Shown: positions 17,261 through 25,708 of the stretch, piece by piece | How positions within the stretch are numbered: the stretch's first letter is position 1 | Layout of the letters: every line of letters starts with the position of its first letter | Source: a virus | Virus record (IMG/VR): IMGVR_UViG_3300036985_004568 | Span: 31,375-95,374 of that record | Length of the DNA stretch: 64,000 bases | Strand: one strand, 5' to 3' | Notes under the pieces: model-generated | The model's database searches: none | What the model saw: the letters and a program-made list of their open reading frames with translations, nothing else | Told to the model about the DNA's origin: nothing | Program-made: the position numbers and the translations under genes

Positions 17261-17561
17261 TCTTTTCGTAGTAGGGATATTGGAGAACTTCCTAATATCA
17301 GTGAATACTGATTTTCGTATTCAGAAGAGTAGGTGGGGATGCTTTATTACTTCCTTTATTATTGCAGTAACTTGGTGTTATATTGTGGGGACAGTTACTG
17401 AAAATCTTACGGTTCTTTGGCTTATTACAATTTATTCTATAGGGTATGGTGTAGGGGACGTATTAGGGCTTCATTTTAATAAATACCTGGAGCATATAGT
17501 TAAGAAGTATAATCTTAAATTACGCAAACTTCGTAAGCGTAAACTAAGTAGAAAGAAATAA
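17235..17561 (+). CDS. DUF5698-like membrane protein
   Basis: 108 residues with three hydrophobic helices. ILENFLISVNTDFRIQKSRW and YSIGYGVGDVLG match the pattern of DUF5698/DUF2179-type proteins (E..L.S..T.R......R, later YA.G...G...G). A Lys/Arg-rich tail ends the protein. Function is unknown in that family. Its start overlaps the zinc-finger gene. Confidence 0.6.
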   Translation: MHPVLVAISLFVVGILENFLISVNTDFRIQKSRWGCFITSFIIAVTWCYIVGTVTENLTVLWLITIYSIGYGVGDVLGLHFNKYLEHIVKKYNLKLRKLRKRKLSRKK

Positions 17562-17707
17562 TGGCAGATCATCCCATAGTTGGCGGAGGTGATACGGAGT
17601 ATTCAAAAAATTATGATAAAATATTCCGTAAGCCCCTTAAGGTTCGCCTAATAGATAAGTGGAACAGGTTTCTAATTAAGTTATTTCTTGAGAAAAGAAA
17701 GGTATAA
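17561..17707 (+). CDS. Small hypothetical protein
   Basis: 48 residues starting at an ATG that overlaps the previous stop. Begins MADHPIVGGGDTEY and ends in a basic helix (LIKLFLEKRKV). The next gene's ATG follows one base after its stop. Function unknown. Confidence 0.55.
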   Translation: MADHPIVGGGDTEYSKNYDKIFRKPLKVRLIDKWNRFLIKLFLEKRKV

Positions 17708-17708
17708 T

Positions 17709-18053
17709 ATGTACCGCTATAATACTATACGAATTAGTGCTACGGGGTCTATAGAGTCAAGGTTCTTTCCTTATCATATAAATGCTGAGATCATTATGTT
17801 AGATTCTAAGCAAAGTACATTAGATACAGACATTATAAAGGGCATCCTATCTAAAAACCTCAACTTAAAGAACGGTTCACTAGAGAATATAGCCCGGGTA
17901 CTAAGTTTAAGATTATCCCGGTACGTTTTTAAGGCATATCCCTATGTATTAACTATTAAAGTTAAGGTACTTTGTAATGAGGATGGTATTAGCAGTGAAA
18001 TGGAGCTTTCAGAAGAGGAATTAGTAATTGAACAAAACAATGGAGGGTTATAA
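17709..18053 (+). CDS. Hypothetical protein, possible T-fold-like
   Basis: 114 residues from ATG 17709 behind AAAGG (an upstream TTG at 17688 is in frame). Pattern strand-helix-strand: FFPYHINAEIIML, then SLENIARVLSLRL, then YVLTIKVKVL. The 'sLENIA..L' helix between strands recalls tunnelling-fold pterin enzymes, but no catalytic residue supports that. Function left open. Confidence 0.5.
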   Translation: MYRYNTIRISATGSIESRFFPYHINAEIIMLDSKQSTLDTDIIKGILSKNLNLKNGSLENIARVLSLRLSRYVFKAYPYVLTIKVKVLCNEDGISSEMELSEEELVIEQNNGGL

Positions 18054-18268
18054 TGGAATTAGTTGCAATGAATATTCAGAATGCTAGGAATTTGGTATGG
18101 ATAGGGGTTAATATCGGGATAGGTTTAACAATGGGGTACATAGTTGTATCTTTCATTGGGGGAATACTGTCTTACTTCACTACTCCTAAAAATAATGATG
18201 TAGATACTGAGCGGATGTTCCAGGAATTATTAAAGAAAAAGGAAGAAGCCGATAATAAGGGGGAATAG
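18053..18268 (+). CDS. Small single-pass membrane protein
   Basis: 71 residues with one hydrophobic helix (GVNIGIGLTMGYIVVSFIGG) and a charged C-terminal tail (MFQELLKKKEEADNK). Starts within a TAATG overlap. Function unknown. Confidence 0.55.
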   Translation: MELVAMNIQNARNLVWIGVNIGIGLTMGYIVVSFIGGILSYFTTPKNNDVDTERMFQELLKKKEEADNKGE

Positions 18269-18271
18269 ACT

Positions 18272-18661
18272 ATGAAATTTAATAAAGTTAAAGATTCTGG
18301 TAAGCGGCAGTCCTTTAAATCCGGGGCAGTTAGAGATACAGCAGAAGGCAAAGGTAGGTATGACCTATTGCCTACAAGGGCCCTTAGAAGATTAGCAGAG
18401 CACTATGAAAATGGCGCAAAGAAGTATGGGGATGATAACTGGTTAAAAGGAATACCTCTTAAGCGCATGATGGACTCTGCTCTTCGCCATATGTTTAAAG
18501 CGCTAGAGGGAAAAGTAGATGAGGACCATTTAACTGCTGCTGCTTGGAATATTGTAGGCATAATCGAATTGCAGGAACGAATTGAAGAGGGAATGTTACC
18601 AAAAGAACTTGATAATCTTCCAAAGCAAAAGAAGGTAGTCAAGGAAAGTGGGAGAGATTAA
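18272..18661 (+). CDS. MazZ-like dATP/dGTP diphosphohydrolase domain protein
   Basis: 129 residues. GKGRYDLLPTRALRRLAEHY, NGAKKYGDDNWLKG, SALRHMFKAL and EDHLTAAAWNI form the pattern of the phage dATP/dGTP diphosphohydrolase N-terminal family (DUF5664-type, all-alpha NTP pyrophosphohydrolase relatives). EDH and the RHxxK-type helices carry metal-binding residues. Such enzymes cleave dNTPs to dNMPs; MazZ does this in phages that use 2-aminoadenine. Substrate here is unknown. Confidence 0.78.
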   Translation: MKFNKVKDSGKRQSFKSGAVRDTAEGKGRYDLLPTRALRRLAEHYENGAKKYGDDNWLKGIPLKRMMDSALRHMFKALEGKVDEDHLTAAAWNIVGIIELQERIEEGMLPKELDNLPKQKKVVKESGRD

Positions 18662-19087
18662 ATGTGGAAAAGGACTTATAAGGCTAGAACAAAGAAGAGT
18701 TATTTGAATGTGAAAGAGTGCCCCCCAAAGATTAATGAGGTCATTGGGTACCTATCAATGGACTTTGCTAAGAACAATCTATTGGAAAGGGATGATCTGG
18801 CCCAAGATTTATATTTACTCTACTTCTCCATGCTTAAGAAGCGCCCCGAGTTAGTCAACGCACAACCTGGTTACTTCTTTATTAAATTTAAGTGGTTCTT
18901 ACTTACTAAATGGAAGAAACGCATTAAGGACATTTGTAAAGAATGGGATTATAAACTCAGTAAACTTAGGGACTATGATATTCCATTAGATCCAGAAGAA
19001 CACAACTACTACGCTGAACAGGAGAAAGAGAAGAAACTCCAACCAAAGGTAAGACTTACTAAGAAGCGTAAACGCTACGGATTCTAG
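18662..19087 (+). CDS. Sigma factor region 2-like protein
   Basis: 141 residues. LLERDDLAQDLYLLYFSML then PGYFFIKFKWFLLTKWKKRI follows sigma-70 region 2 (acidic 'DL.Q..yl' core-binding helix, then an aromatic/basic promoter-melting helix). A basic tail follows and no region 4 is present. It is immediately followed by a small helix-turn-helix protein and then terminase, where a late-gene sigma would be expected. Two-protein sigma factors are known in SPO1 (gp33/gp34) and in Bacillus (SigO/RsoA). Confidence 0.62.
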   Translation: MWKRTYKARTKKSYLNVKECPPKINEVIGYLSMDFAKNNLLERDDLAQDLYLLYFSMLKKRPELVNAQPGYFFIKFKWFLLTKWKKRIKDICKEWDYKLSKLRDYDIPLDPEEHNYYAEQEKEKKLQPKVRLTKKRKRYGF

Positions 19088-19095
19088 GAGAGACT

Positions 19096-19374
19096 ATGGC
19101 ACATAATGAAGAGGTGGGTAACGTCGCTGCATATGAGTCAATGATGGCGCAAGTTAAGGAAGAACTTGGTGATACTATTTTTGTAATCGCGGAATTACTA
19201 AGTCATGGTTTAACTAAGCGAAAGGTGGCTAAGACCCTTAATATACCTTATCCAGAACTAAAACAGAAGGTTTTGCTTTTAAGAAAGTACTTTTCTAAAG
19301 AATATCATTTAGTGGGAGGTAAAAGTGGTGGAAAAAAGAAGCGTAGGACGGCCAAAAAAGGCGGATCAAAGTAA
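19096..19374 (+). CDS. Helix-turn-helix protein, possible sigma region 4 partner
   Basis: 92 residues. ELLSHGLTKRKVAKTLNIPY, then ELKQKVLLLRKYF is a helix-turn-helix of the sigma region 4/HTH type, followed by a Lys/Gly-rich tail. AGGAGAG precedes the ATG. Directly downstream of the region 2-like gene, it could supply -35 recognition or core binding. A simple DNA-binding accessory for terminase is the alternative. Overlaps the terminase small-subunit gene by 50 bases. Confidence 0.55.
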   Translation: MAHNEEVGNVAAYESMMAQVKEELGDTIFVIAELLSHGLTKRKVAKTLNIPYPELKQKVLLLRKYFSKEYHLVGGKSGGKKKRRTAKKGGSK

Positions 19375-19921
19375 ACGGTTATCAATAGCCCAGGAGTACC
19401 TCTTAAAGGGGTTTAAGGACCATGAGATAGTAGAAGAGATGGCTAAGTTATTCCCGGGTTATACTACTAATATGCTTGTTAGTGATAAGGAGACTATTAC
19501 AGCCAACTACATCAAGGCTGTTACGGAGAATAAATATTTATTGGCCAAGCAAGCAGAAACTATCATGAAGCACTTGGACCAGTTAGATATGATTAAAAAG
19601 AAGTTATGGGAGATTGAATCCAAGGCCAATGGGGACACTAAAGGGCAAATTGAGGCCCTAAAGACCCTATTGACAGAATTGGAACATGAGTCCAAGATAT
19701 TGAAACTTATTGATACCTCACATAAGATTATTAAGAACTACATCCATATTGATAAAATTAATATCTTAATGGAGAAGTTGACTGGAGTTATTAGAGAGTT
19801 CGTTCCAGAGGATAAACAACCATATGCTTTTCAGAGGATTAAGGACATGGGTTCTGTTTTGGACACGGAATGTACAGAGATTGCAGACCAAGTAGAAGCA
19901 GAAGAAGAGAAGGGTAGATAA
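19325..19921 (+). CDS. Probable terminase small subunit
   Basis: 198 residues from GTG 19325 behind GGGAGG. The N-terminal GRPKKADQSK and the helices to residue 65 suggest a DNA-binding domain. Two long helices (about 70-125) could form the oligomerisation region, and the tail is acidic (EAEEEKGR). This layout and the position just before the large terminase support a packaging recognition subunit. Sequence identity to a named family is not visible. Confidence 0.65.
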   Translation: MVEKRSVGRPKKADQSKRLSIAQEYLLKGFKDHEIVEEMAKLFPGYTTNMLVSDKETITANYIKAVTENKYLLAKQAETIMKHLDQLDMIKKKLWEIESKANGDTKGQIEALKTLLTELEHESKILKLIDTSHKIIKNYIHIDKINILMEKLTGVIREFVPEDKQPYAFQRIKDMGSVLDTECTEIADQVEAEEEKGR

Positions 19922-19922
19922 T

Positions 19923-22139
19923 ATGGGTATAGGTAGCTCTTGGGAAAATTTCTTCGATAAACAGGCAAAGAACACAGCTGCTACAGCTAAGTTCATTGAA
20001 AAGCCCACTTCTCCTGAAGTATTCTTCAGGGACTGGATGGGACAACCCCTATTTCCTGAGCAGTTAAATCCTATTAATGCCATGTTTACTCCAGATCTTG
20101 AGAACCTCAATCCTGATATTAATGAGATTCTATTAATGTTTGGAGAAGGCGCTGGAAAAGACTTTCTATGTGAGCGCATGTTAATATATGTAGCTTATTG
20201 GTTACTGTGCCATAAGAGCCCACAAAAGTACTTAGGTAGGGCTGAAGGTACGCCTATCGACTTAGTAAATACTTCCGTAAATGAAGAACATGCATCCAAT
20301 GTATTCTTTGAGCAGTTCTGTGAGGCCGTAAAATTAGTTATTAATCCCATAACTGGAAAGAATTGGTTTGAAGAACAAGGTATGGATATCCGTTCTGGTA
20401 GGGATATACTCACAACTAAAGTAAGGTTTCCAAAAAATATCACCGCCTATAGTTGTAACAGTGTTAAATACACCGCTGAAGGAAAGAACGTATTAATTGG
20501 AATCCTCGACGAGATCGCAGAATTCAAGTATGATAGGGCTAAATCATTATACACCAACCTTAAAGCTACCGCTACTTCCCGCTTCCCAAACTACCATAAG
20601 ATAATTTTAATATCTTATTTAAGAGACCAGTATGATTTTATGAACAGTCACTGGAACGAGATGGAGGCTTTACCAGAATCTTTGCGTAGGAAGGTATATA
20701 TGTCAAAAAAGGCTACTTGGGAAGTGAACCTAATGGTCTCTAAGGCAGATTATGCAGATGCATACGCACAGGATCCAGAAGACTCGGCAAGAAGATATGA
20801 AAATATTATGCCTAGTAAAACTGGCCAGAAGTTTATAAAGAACGGAATTAAGATTACTAATGCTGTATATGACTTTGATGGTTCTCCCATTATATCGGAA
20901 ACTCCCCATGTTAGTACTAATATAAATGAGGAGACCCTGCAGGTTTGGTTTAAGGCGTTTTATATTAAAGAAATTTATAGATTGGAGCAGGAATTAGCCC
21001 TAAGTCCCAACAGTGCAGAATTAAGGGCTAAAATTGATGCATTAAAAGATAACCATAGTGGTGCTAATTATTATATTCATATTGACTTGGCAAAAGGTGC
21101 AGTTGACTATGCTGGGTTTTGTATGTTGCATACTTATCAGAAGACTGAGTCCCAGATTGGATATTACACCGATCTAATCGTACAGTTACAGCCGGATGGC
21201 AATGAGATAAATTTTGAGCAGATAAGGGAATTTATTTTTAAATTACAAAGTATGGGATTTCCAATCGCTAAGGTCTCACTAGATGGGTGGTCCTGTCAAT
21301 TAGGTACAAATAAAATAAAATTACTTAATGGCACCACTAAAAGAGTTGACGAAGTAACTCAAAAAGAATGGATTTATGCTTTTGATTCCTCCACTAATAG
21401 GATTGTCCCTGCTGAATGTAATCCTGCACGGAAAACTGGGGAAAATATAGGTTGTTATGGGTTACTTTTAGATAATGGAGAACAGGCTTCGTTTACCGCA
21501 GAACATAAAATTTTAATGTTAAATGGGACTTATAAAAGAGTAATAGATTTAATCCCAGGAGACCAAATAAGGCCTTTAGAATTTAGGGAAAAGAATATTT
21601 GGGGTGGGGGAAGTACTTATTTACAAGTCCACCAACCCTCAAATAAAACTAAAAAATGGCAATTTGTCCATAAAATTGTATCAATTACTTATATTGGTAA
21701 AAAGGATGTATATGATTTAGAAGTACCTAATTATCATAATGTTGGCCTAGAGTGTGGAATATTTGCACATAATTCAACAGATTTTATGCAATTATTGGAT
21801 AAAAGGGGAATTCCATGTGAACTAGTGTCTCTAGATCGCACTATGCAGCCTTATAATACTTTAAAGGATTTATTATACCAGGAGATACTTGAATATTATT
21901 ATAACCCTATACTACTTAGGGAGTTAAATGAACTACAGATTATAAATAACAAGGTAGATCATCCTAAAGAAAGTACAGAAAGGTTAAAGGAAGAGGGTAA
22001 AAGACTGGGTTCCAAAGACCTTGCTGACTCCTTGGCCGGTGCTGTATTTACTGCATCTTCTGCGGGTGGTTCCGGTTCAGGTTGTGTGGTAGAATTAGTG
22101 CCGGAAGAGGCCGAAGATAAGTTGGATAAACTCTTTTAG
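19923..22139 (+). CDS. Terminase large subunit interrupted by a mini-intein
   Basis: 738 residues as translated, 578 after removal of a 160-residue intein. The ATPase part has GEGAGKDF as Walker A (Asp where Thr/Ser is usual) and LIGILDE as Walker B. The nuclease part has YIHIDLAKG, KVSLDGWS joined to STDF, and DLADSLAGA, the RNase H-like acidic residues of phage terminases. It translocates and cuts DNA into proheads. The intein splits nuclease motif II. Confidence 0.9.
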   Translation: MGIGSSWENFFDKQAKNTAATAKFIEKPTSPEVFFRDWMGQPLFPEQLNPINAMFTPDLENLNPDINEILLMFGEGAGKDFLCERMLIYVAYWLLCHKSPQKYLGRAEGTPIDLVNTSVNEEHASNVFFEQFCEAVKLVINPITGKNWFEEQGMDIRSGRDILTTKVRFPKNITAYSCNSVKYTAEGKNVLIGILDEIAEFKYDRAKSLYTNLKATATSRFPNYHKIILISYLRDQYDFMNSHWNEMEALPESLRRKVYMSKKATWEVNLMVSKADYADAYAQDPEDSARRYENIMPSKTGQKFIKNGIKITNAVYDFDGSPIISETPHVSTNINEETLQVWFKAFYIKEIYRLEQELALSPNSAELRAKIDALKDNHSGANYYIHIDLAKGAVDYAGFCMLHTYQKTESQIGYYTDLIVQLQPDGNEINFEQIREFIFKLQSMGFPIAKVSLDGWSCQLGTNKIKLLNGTTKRVDEVTQKEWIYAFDSSTNRIVPAECNPARKTGENIGCYGLLLDNGEQASFTAEHKILMLNGTYKRVIDLIPGDQIRPLEFREKNIWGGGSTYLQVHQPSNKTKKWQFVHKIVSITYIGKKDVYDLEVPNYHNVGLECGIFAHNSTDFMQLLDKRGIPCELVSLDRTMQPYNTLKDLLYQEILEYYYNPILLRELNELQIINNKVDHPKESTERLKEEGKRLGSKDLADSLAGAVFTASSAGGSGSGCVVELVPEEAEDKLDKLF
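21294..21773 (+). mobile_element. Mini-intein in terminase large subunit
   Basis: 160 residues (458-617). It starts with Cys (CQLGTNKIKL), has block B SFTAEHKI (TxxH) and ends GIFAHN followed by Ser +1. No homing endonuclease motif or space for one is present, so only splicing is expected. The flanks rejoin to DGWSSTD, the expected terminase sequence. Confidence 0.9.
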
Positions 22140-22154
22140 ATTGAGGTATTTAGG

Positions 22155-22188
22155 TAGTTTTCAATATTACAGACAATAATATTATAAT
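22155..22188 (+). promoter_or_regulatory. TAGTTTTCAAT element with downstream TATAAT before portal gene
   Basis: In the 61-base gap before the portal gene, TAGTTTTCAAT (22155-22165) is followed by TATAAT (22183-22188) and then AGGAGG. The 11-mer is shared exactly with minus-strand leaders at 29100 and 54813. In this copy TTCAAT lies 17 bases from TATAAT, so it could serve as a -35-like box. Confidence 0.55.
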
Positions 22189-22200
22189 AGGAGGTTTAAT

Positions 22201-23490
22201 ATGTGGTATAATTTATTCGGAGTATTCCATAAAAAGACTGAGGCGCCTCTTGCAGAAGTTGAGTCCCCTGCTATTTCAGAAGGGGTTGCCTATGTTGCGC
22301 CTGAGGAGAGGTCTTTATCTGCAGACCAACTTTCTACTTTATATCTAACCAATTCTTGGGTACGTAAGTACATAGATATTATAGTTAGCGGTTGTCTAAA
22401 GTATAAATTACAGGCAGTTCCTGCACCTGGGGTTAATGCGGCTGTTGCTACAGCCCACATGCAAGAAGTAAACACCTTCTTATCCTATGCAAACGAGGTT
22501 GAGACATTTGGAGATGTTAGGGGTAAATATCTTAAAGATCTTTTGTTATTTGGTAATGGTGCTTTAGAATGCCAACCAAAAACAGGTACTGCAATCAAGT
22601 TCTTATATGCGGCTCCGGGATATCTATTAAGAGCTAAATTTGATGCTTATGGTAACCTTGCTAAGGCAGGTTGCTATGCATTTATGGATCCTAAAACAGG
22701 AGTAGAGAGTGAAACAACCTATGGCCAGGAAGACCTGGTACATTTTAAATTAGACCAATTAAGTGACCATTTCTACGGATCTTCTCCAATTGCATCCGCT
22801 TATAAGGAGTTAAATGCTGATACTAAGGCCCTTAAAGAGATGGAACGTGGAGATTTTGGTATTTCCCCCCAGGTATTAGGATTTCCTAAGCAGACAAAGA
22901 CCTGGATTTCTACCGTTATGACAAGTATCCAGTCGGTTATTACTGGTAAGGGTGGTAATAAGGTGGTGAGTGTAAATACTGACGATATTAAAAAGATTGC
23001 TTTATCTGATAAGACCTATAAGGATGAGTTTGAATTTCAGAAGTGGCTTGTACAGAGGCACAATGTCTTTGGTATCCCTCCCTTTAAGCTGGGATTTGTA
23101 GATTCTACCGGATCTATGTCTGCTAGGGAGCAGAGAGAAGAATTTCAGTCCCTTATTTGGACATTAGTGACCTATGAGTGTGAAAAGTTAACTTTAATAC
23201 TATGTCGTTTACGTCTAAAGTATGAGGATGTTATTATTACATCCCCGGAACTTATTACACGGTTGGATTTTGATAAAGCCCGCGTCCTTGACCGTTTAGT
23301 AATGTCTGGTATTATCACTCCTAATGAGGCCCGAGTTAAATATCTTGGCCTTGATGCAATATTGGATAAGAACGCAGATAAACTCTATATGAAAAAGAGT
23401 TTGGATGTTGAGGTAGATCCTAAAGTTACTGAATTGGAAGATAAGAAGAGTAAACTTATAGAAAAATTACTAGAAGAACATAAGGATTAA
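22201..23490 (+). CDS. Portal protein
   Basis: 429 residues. SWVRKYIDIIVSGCLKYKLQ, a YLKDLLLFGNGALE helix, then DLVHFKLDQLSDHFYGSSPI and IPPFKLGF are the usual order of the HK97/SPP1-like phage portal family (membrane-like helix, 'lVHf....... .G.sp', 'iPp.llG'). The charged coiled C-terminus is typical. It forms the dodecameric DNA entry ring and follows terminase as in most phages. Confidence 0.85.
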   Translation: MWYNLFGVFHKKTEAPLAEVESPAISEGVAYVAPEERSLSADQLSTLYLTNSWVRKYIDIIVSGCLKYKLQAVPAPGVNAAVATAHMQEVNTFLSYANEVETFGDVRGKYLKDLLLFGNGALECQPKTGTAIKFLYAAPGYLLRAKFDAYGNLAKAGCYAFMDPKTGVESETTYGQEDLVHFKLDQLSDHFYGSSPIASAYKELNADTKALKEMERGDFGISPQVLGFPKQTKTWISTVMTSIQSVITGKGGNKVVSVNTDDIKKIALSDKTYKDEFEFQKWLVQRHNVFGIPPFKLGFVDSTGSMSAREQREEFQSLIWTLVTYECEKLTLILCRLRLKYEDVIITSPELITRLDFDKARVLDRLVMSGIITPNEARVKYLGLDAILDKNADKLYMKKSLDVEVDPKVTELEDKKSKLIEKLLEEHKD

Positions 23491-23501
23491 TAGGAGGAAT
23501 C

Positions 23502-23801
23502 ATGGAGTTATTTTCTAATCCAGAATTAACAGAACAAATCACGGGACTTGAGGTTGAGTTAGGCATTGTTCCTGCTGGTGAATCTAAGACCTATACCTTT
23601 TTCCTATATAATGAACAAGATTGTCAGTTAACTAATATACAGGTTAAGGTTAGGCATCCTGAAGTCACTATTGTTAGGGCTCCCCAAACACTCGAAGCAA
23701 AGTCCTCTGGAGCTATAGAGGTGAAATGGGAAGCTTCAGTTACAGTTAAACAGGGGCTGCATACTCCCATTGAGATATTTGCTGATGAACTCTGGAGATA
23801 A
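23502..23801 (+). CDS. Hypothetical Ig-like structural protein
   Basis: 99 residues, predicted all beta: PAGESKTYTFFLYNEQD, TNIQVKVRHPEV, GAIEVKWEAS, as in a small immunoglobulin-like domain. AGGAGG precedes the ATG. It lies between portal and fibre genes and could decorate the virion. Not recognised further. Confidence 0.6.
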   Translation: MELFSNPELTEQITGLEVELGIVPAGESKTYTFFLYNEQDCQLTNIQVKVRHPEVTIVRAPQTLEAKSSGAIEVKWEASVTVKQGLHTPIEIFADELWR

Positions 23802-23803
23802 AT

Positions 23804-24901
23804 ATGATATTACGTCAAACAGAATATAATAACTGGAGAGGGGCATGGGATTCTGAAAGAGCCTATATAGTTTATGATATTATTGAATATAACGGTTCTG
23901 CCTATGTTTGTATTAAACAACATGCCGATCAAGTTCCTCCAAATTTAACTTATTGGAATTTATTAGCTGAAGGACAAATAGGTCCGCAAGGACCTCAGGG
24001 GGAAATTGGTAGTCAGGGGCCCCAAGGCTTTCAAGGCAACCAAGGACTTACTGGAGATACCGGTGACCAAGGTGGAGTTGGTGAGCAGGGCCCTATGGGA
24101 CCACAAGGACACCAAGGCTTCCAAGGTTGGCAGGGCTATCAAGGAATTAAAGGGGACACTGGTGATCAAGGTGGACAGGGATTTCAAGGAGAAGAAGGAG
24201 AGATTGGTCCTCAAGGTGATGCTGGAATACAAGGACCACAAGGCAATCAAGGGTTTCAAGGTAACCAAGGGCCACAGGGAAGTACCGGAAGTCAAGGTGC
24301 AACAGGATCCCAAGGACCACAAGGTGTGGCTGGTTCTACAGGCCCGCAAGGAACTCAAGGTGTACAAGGGGCAGTTGGTAGTCAAGGAAATCAGGGCAAT
24401 CAAGGTAACCAGGGCGCACAAGGACCCAATCAGGTCTCTACGTCTACAGCAACTAATATTACCGGAATACTTAAGGGGAATGGAGCAAATGTTTTAGCTG
24501 CTACCCCGAGTACTGATTATCTGGTCCCTAATGATATTCAGAGCGCCTTTGCTGAGTCTCTTGGTGTATCCACATCTACCTCAGCAGTATATGCACAAAA
24601 ATTAAGATTATCTTTTACACCTACTACATCTGGTAATTATTTACTAATTTGGTCGTGTGAGACTGTGAACTCAAATGGCGGTGGTACTATTGTATATATT
24701 CAAGTTCAGCAGAATGATACTACTAACTTAGCCGGAGAGTTTGTACATGAGGTATGGACTGGTAATTTATATGAAGCCCAAGCAGGTTCTGCTGTGGTGG
24801 CCTTGACTGCTGGTGTAGCTCAAACATTTGATATGGACTGGAGACGCTCTGCAAATAATGGGCGCATTCGTGATGCTAGAATGGCAATACAAAAACTTTA
24901 A
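23804..24901 (+). CDS. Collagen-like fibre protein
   Basis: 365 residues. The N-terminal WRGAWDSERAYIVYDIIEYN, ending YWNLLA, is a carbohydrate-binding-module-like domain, also found twice in the fibre at 52223. Residues 57-205 are uninterrupted Gly-X-Y repeats (QGPQG, NQGFQG types). The C-terminal 150 residues form a beta-rich C1q/TNF-like head (TPTTSGNYLLIWSCETV), likely trimerising. It is probably a host-binding fibre, here outside the main tail operon. Antisense ORFs over the repeats are not genes. Confidence 0.85.
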   Translation: MILRQTEYNNWRGAWDSERAYIVYDIIEYNGSAYVCIKQHADQVPPNLTYWNLLAEGQIGPQGPQGEIGSQGPQGFQGNQGLTGDTGDQGGVGEQGPMGPQGHQGFQGWQGYQGIKGDTGDQGGQGFQGEEGEIGPQGDAGIQGPQGNQGFQGNQGPQGSTGSQGATGSQGPQGVAGSTGPQGTQGVQGAVGSQGNQGNQGNQGAQGPNQVSTSTATNITGILKGNGANVLAATPSTDYLVPNDIQSAFAESLGVSTSTSAVYAQKLRLSFTPTTSGNYLLIWSCETVNSNGGGTIVYIQVQQNDTTNLAGEFVHEVWTGNLYEAQAGSAVVALTAGVAQTFDMDWRRSANNGRIRDARMAIQKL

Positions 24902-24910
24902 GGAGTTAAC

Positions 24911-25117
24911 ATGACTTATACTTATACTTTAGTTTCTGAATCCCCGGATCTAGATTTTATTCACATACAAGTAGCAAGTTCTCTTATGGTTGATAAGCAA
25001 ATTGATTATTGTAGGTATGATGAAGATTTATGTCTGCTTCAGGTGATCTTTATTAATGAATTATCAGTGGAAGATAAGGCTATCCTTGATCAGATTGTAA
25101 CACAACTACCTATTTAA
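24911..25117 (+). CDS. Hypothetical small protein
   Basis: 68 residues, acidic, alternating strand pattern (YTLVSESPDLDFIHIQVA). AAGGAG precedes the ATG. It lies two bases from the next gene. Probably a small virion-associated protein; function unknown. Confidence 0.58.
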   Translation: MTYTYTLVSESPDLDFIHIQVASSLMVDKQIDYCRYDEDLCLLQVIFINELSVEDKAILDQIVTQLPI

Positions 25118-25119
25118 CT

Positions 25120-25707
25120 ATGAAAAATATTATTGTTAATACAGCTGCCATCTTTGATCTGGTTCTTCTCGGAACTGATGGTAAAAAAGTTGAAGGCCTG
25201 GATATTCTTTATGAAATCAGAAGGGCCGATGACAATTCCTTAAGTGATACCGGGATAATGGGGGAAGAATCAGGGAGATATTTTGTAACAATTAACTTAT
25301 CTGTTAAAGCACAGTATGTTATGTTTTATACTACACCTGAGGGTTATGAGGACGGTATGGAGGATTTTGCGGTTATAGATGAGCAAGCCAAAGAGTCCTC
25401 TGTCCAAGCCATTTCTACAAAAATAGACCTTTTAGCGGGAACTTTAACTTCTATAATTAATTCTTTAACTTCACACAGGGGATTAACTGAAGATCGTTTA
25501 GCTAGAATACTTGGATTAGTACAGGAAAATTTTAGAATTACTTCCCCTGTATATGATACTCTAGGAAACTTAATTAGTAGTGTTACCAAAATTTATGCAT
25601 CAGCTTCTGATTGCAATGCAGATATAAATCCTATTGCTACCTATTCGGTTGCGGGTTCTTATGATTCCACTAATAAACTTCTAACTTATAAAGTAACCAA
25701 AAACTAA
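25120..25707 (+). CDS. Hypothetical protein
   Basis: 195 residues. An N-terminal beta domain (VLLGTDGKKVEGLDILYEI, then GRYFVTINLSV) resembles small baseplate or fibre-attachment folds, followed by helices (ISTKIDLLAGTLTSI) and a beta C-terminus. It could join the collagen-like fibre to the virion. Inference only. Confidence 0.58.
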   Translation: MKNIIVNTAAIFDLVLLGTDGKKVEGLDILYEIRRADDNSLSDTGIMGEESGRYFVTINLSVKAQYVMFYTTPEGYEDGMEDFAVIDEQAKESSVQAISTKIDLLAGTLTSIINSLTSHRGLTEDRLARILGLVQENFRITSPVYDTLGNLISSVTKIYASASDCNADINPIATYSVAGSYDSTNKLLTYKVTKN

Positions 25708-25708
25708 C

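Noticed and set aside
24006-24497. Long overlapping frames in the collagen-like gene at 23804 and on both strands over 52223-53971
   Set aside because: Gly-X-Y repeat DNA keeps other frames open. These frames are low complexity, lack ribosome sites and follow the repeat; the collagen frame explains them.
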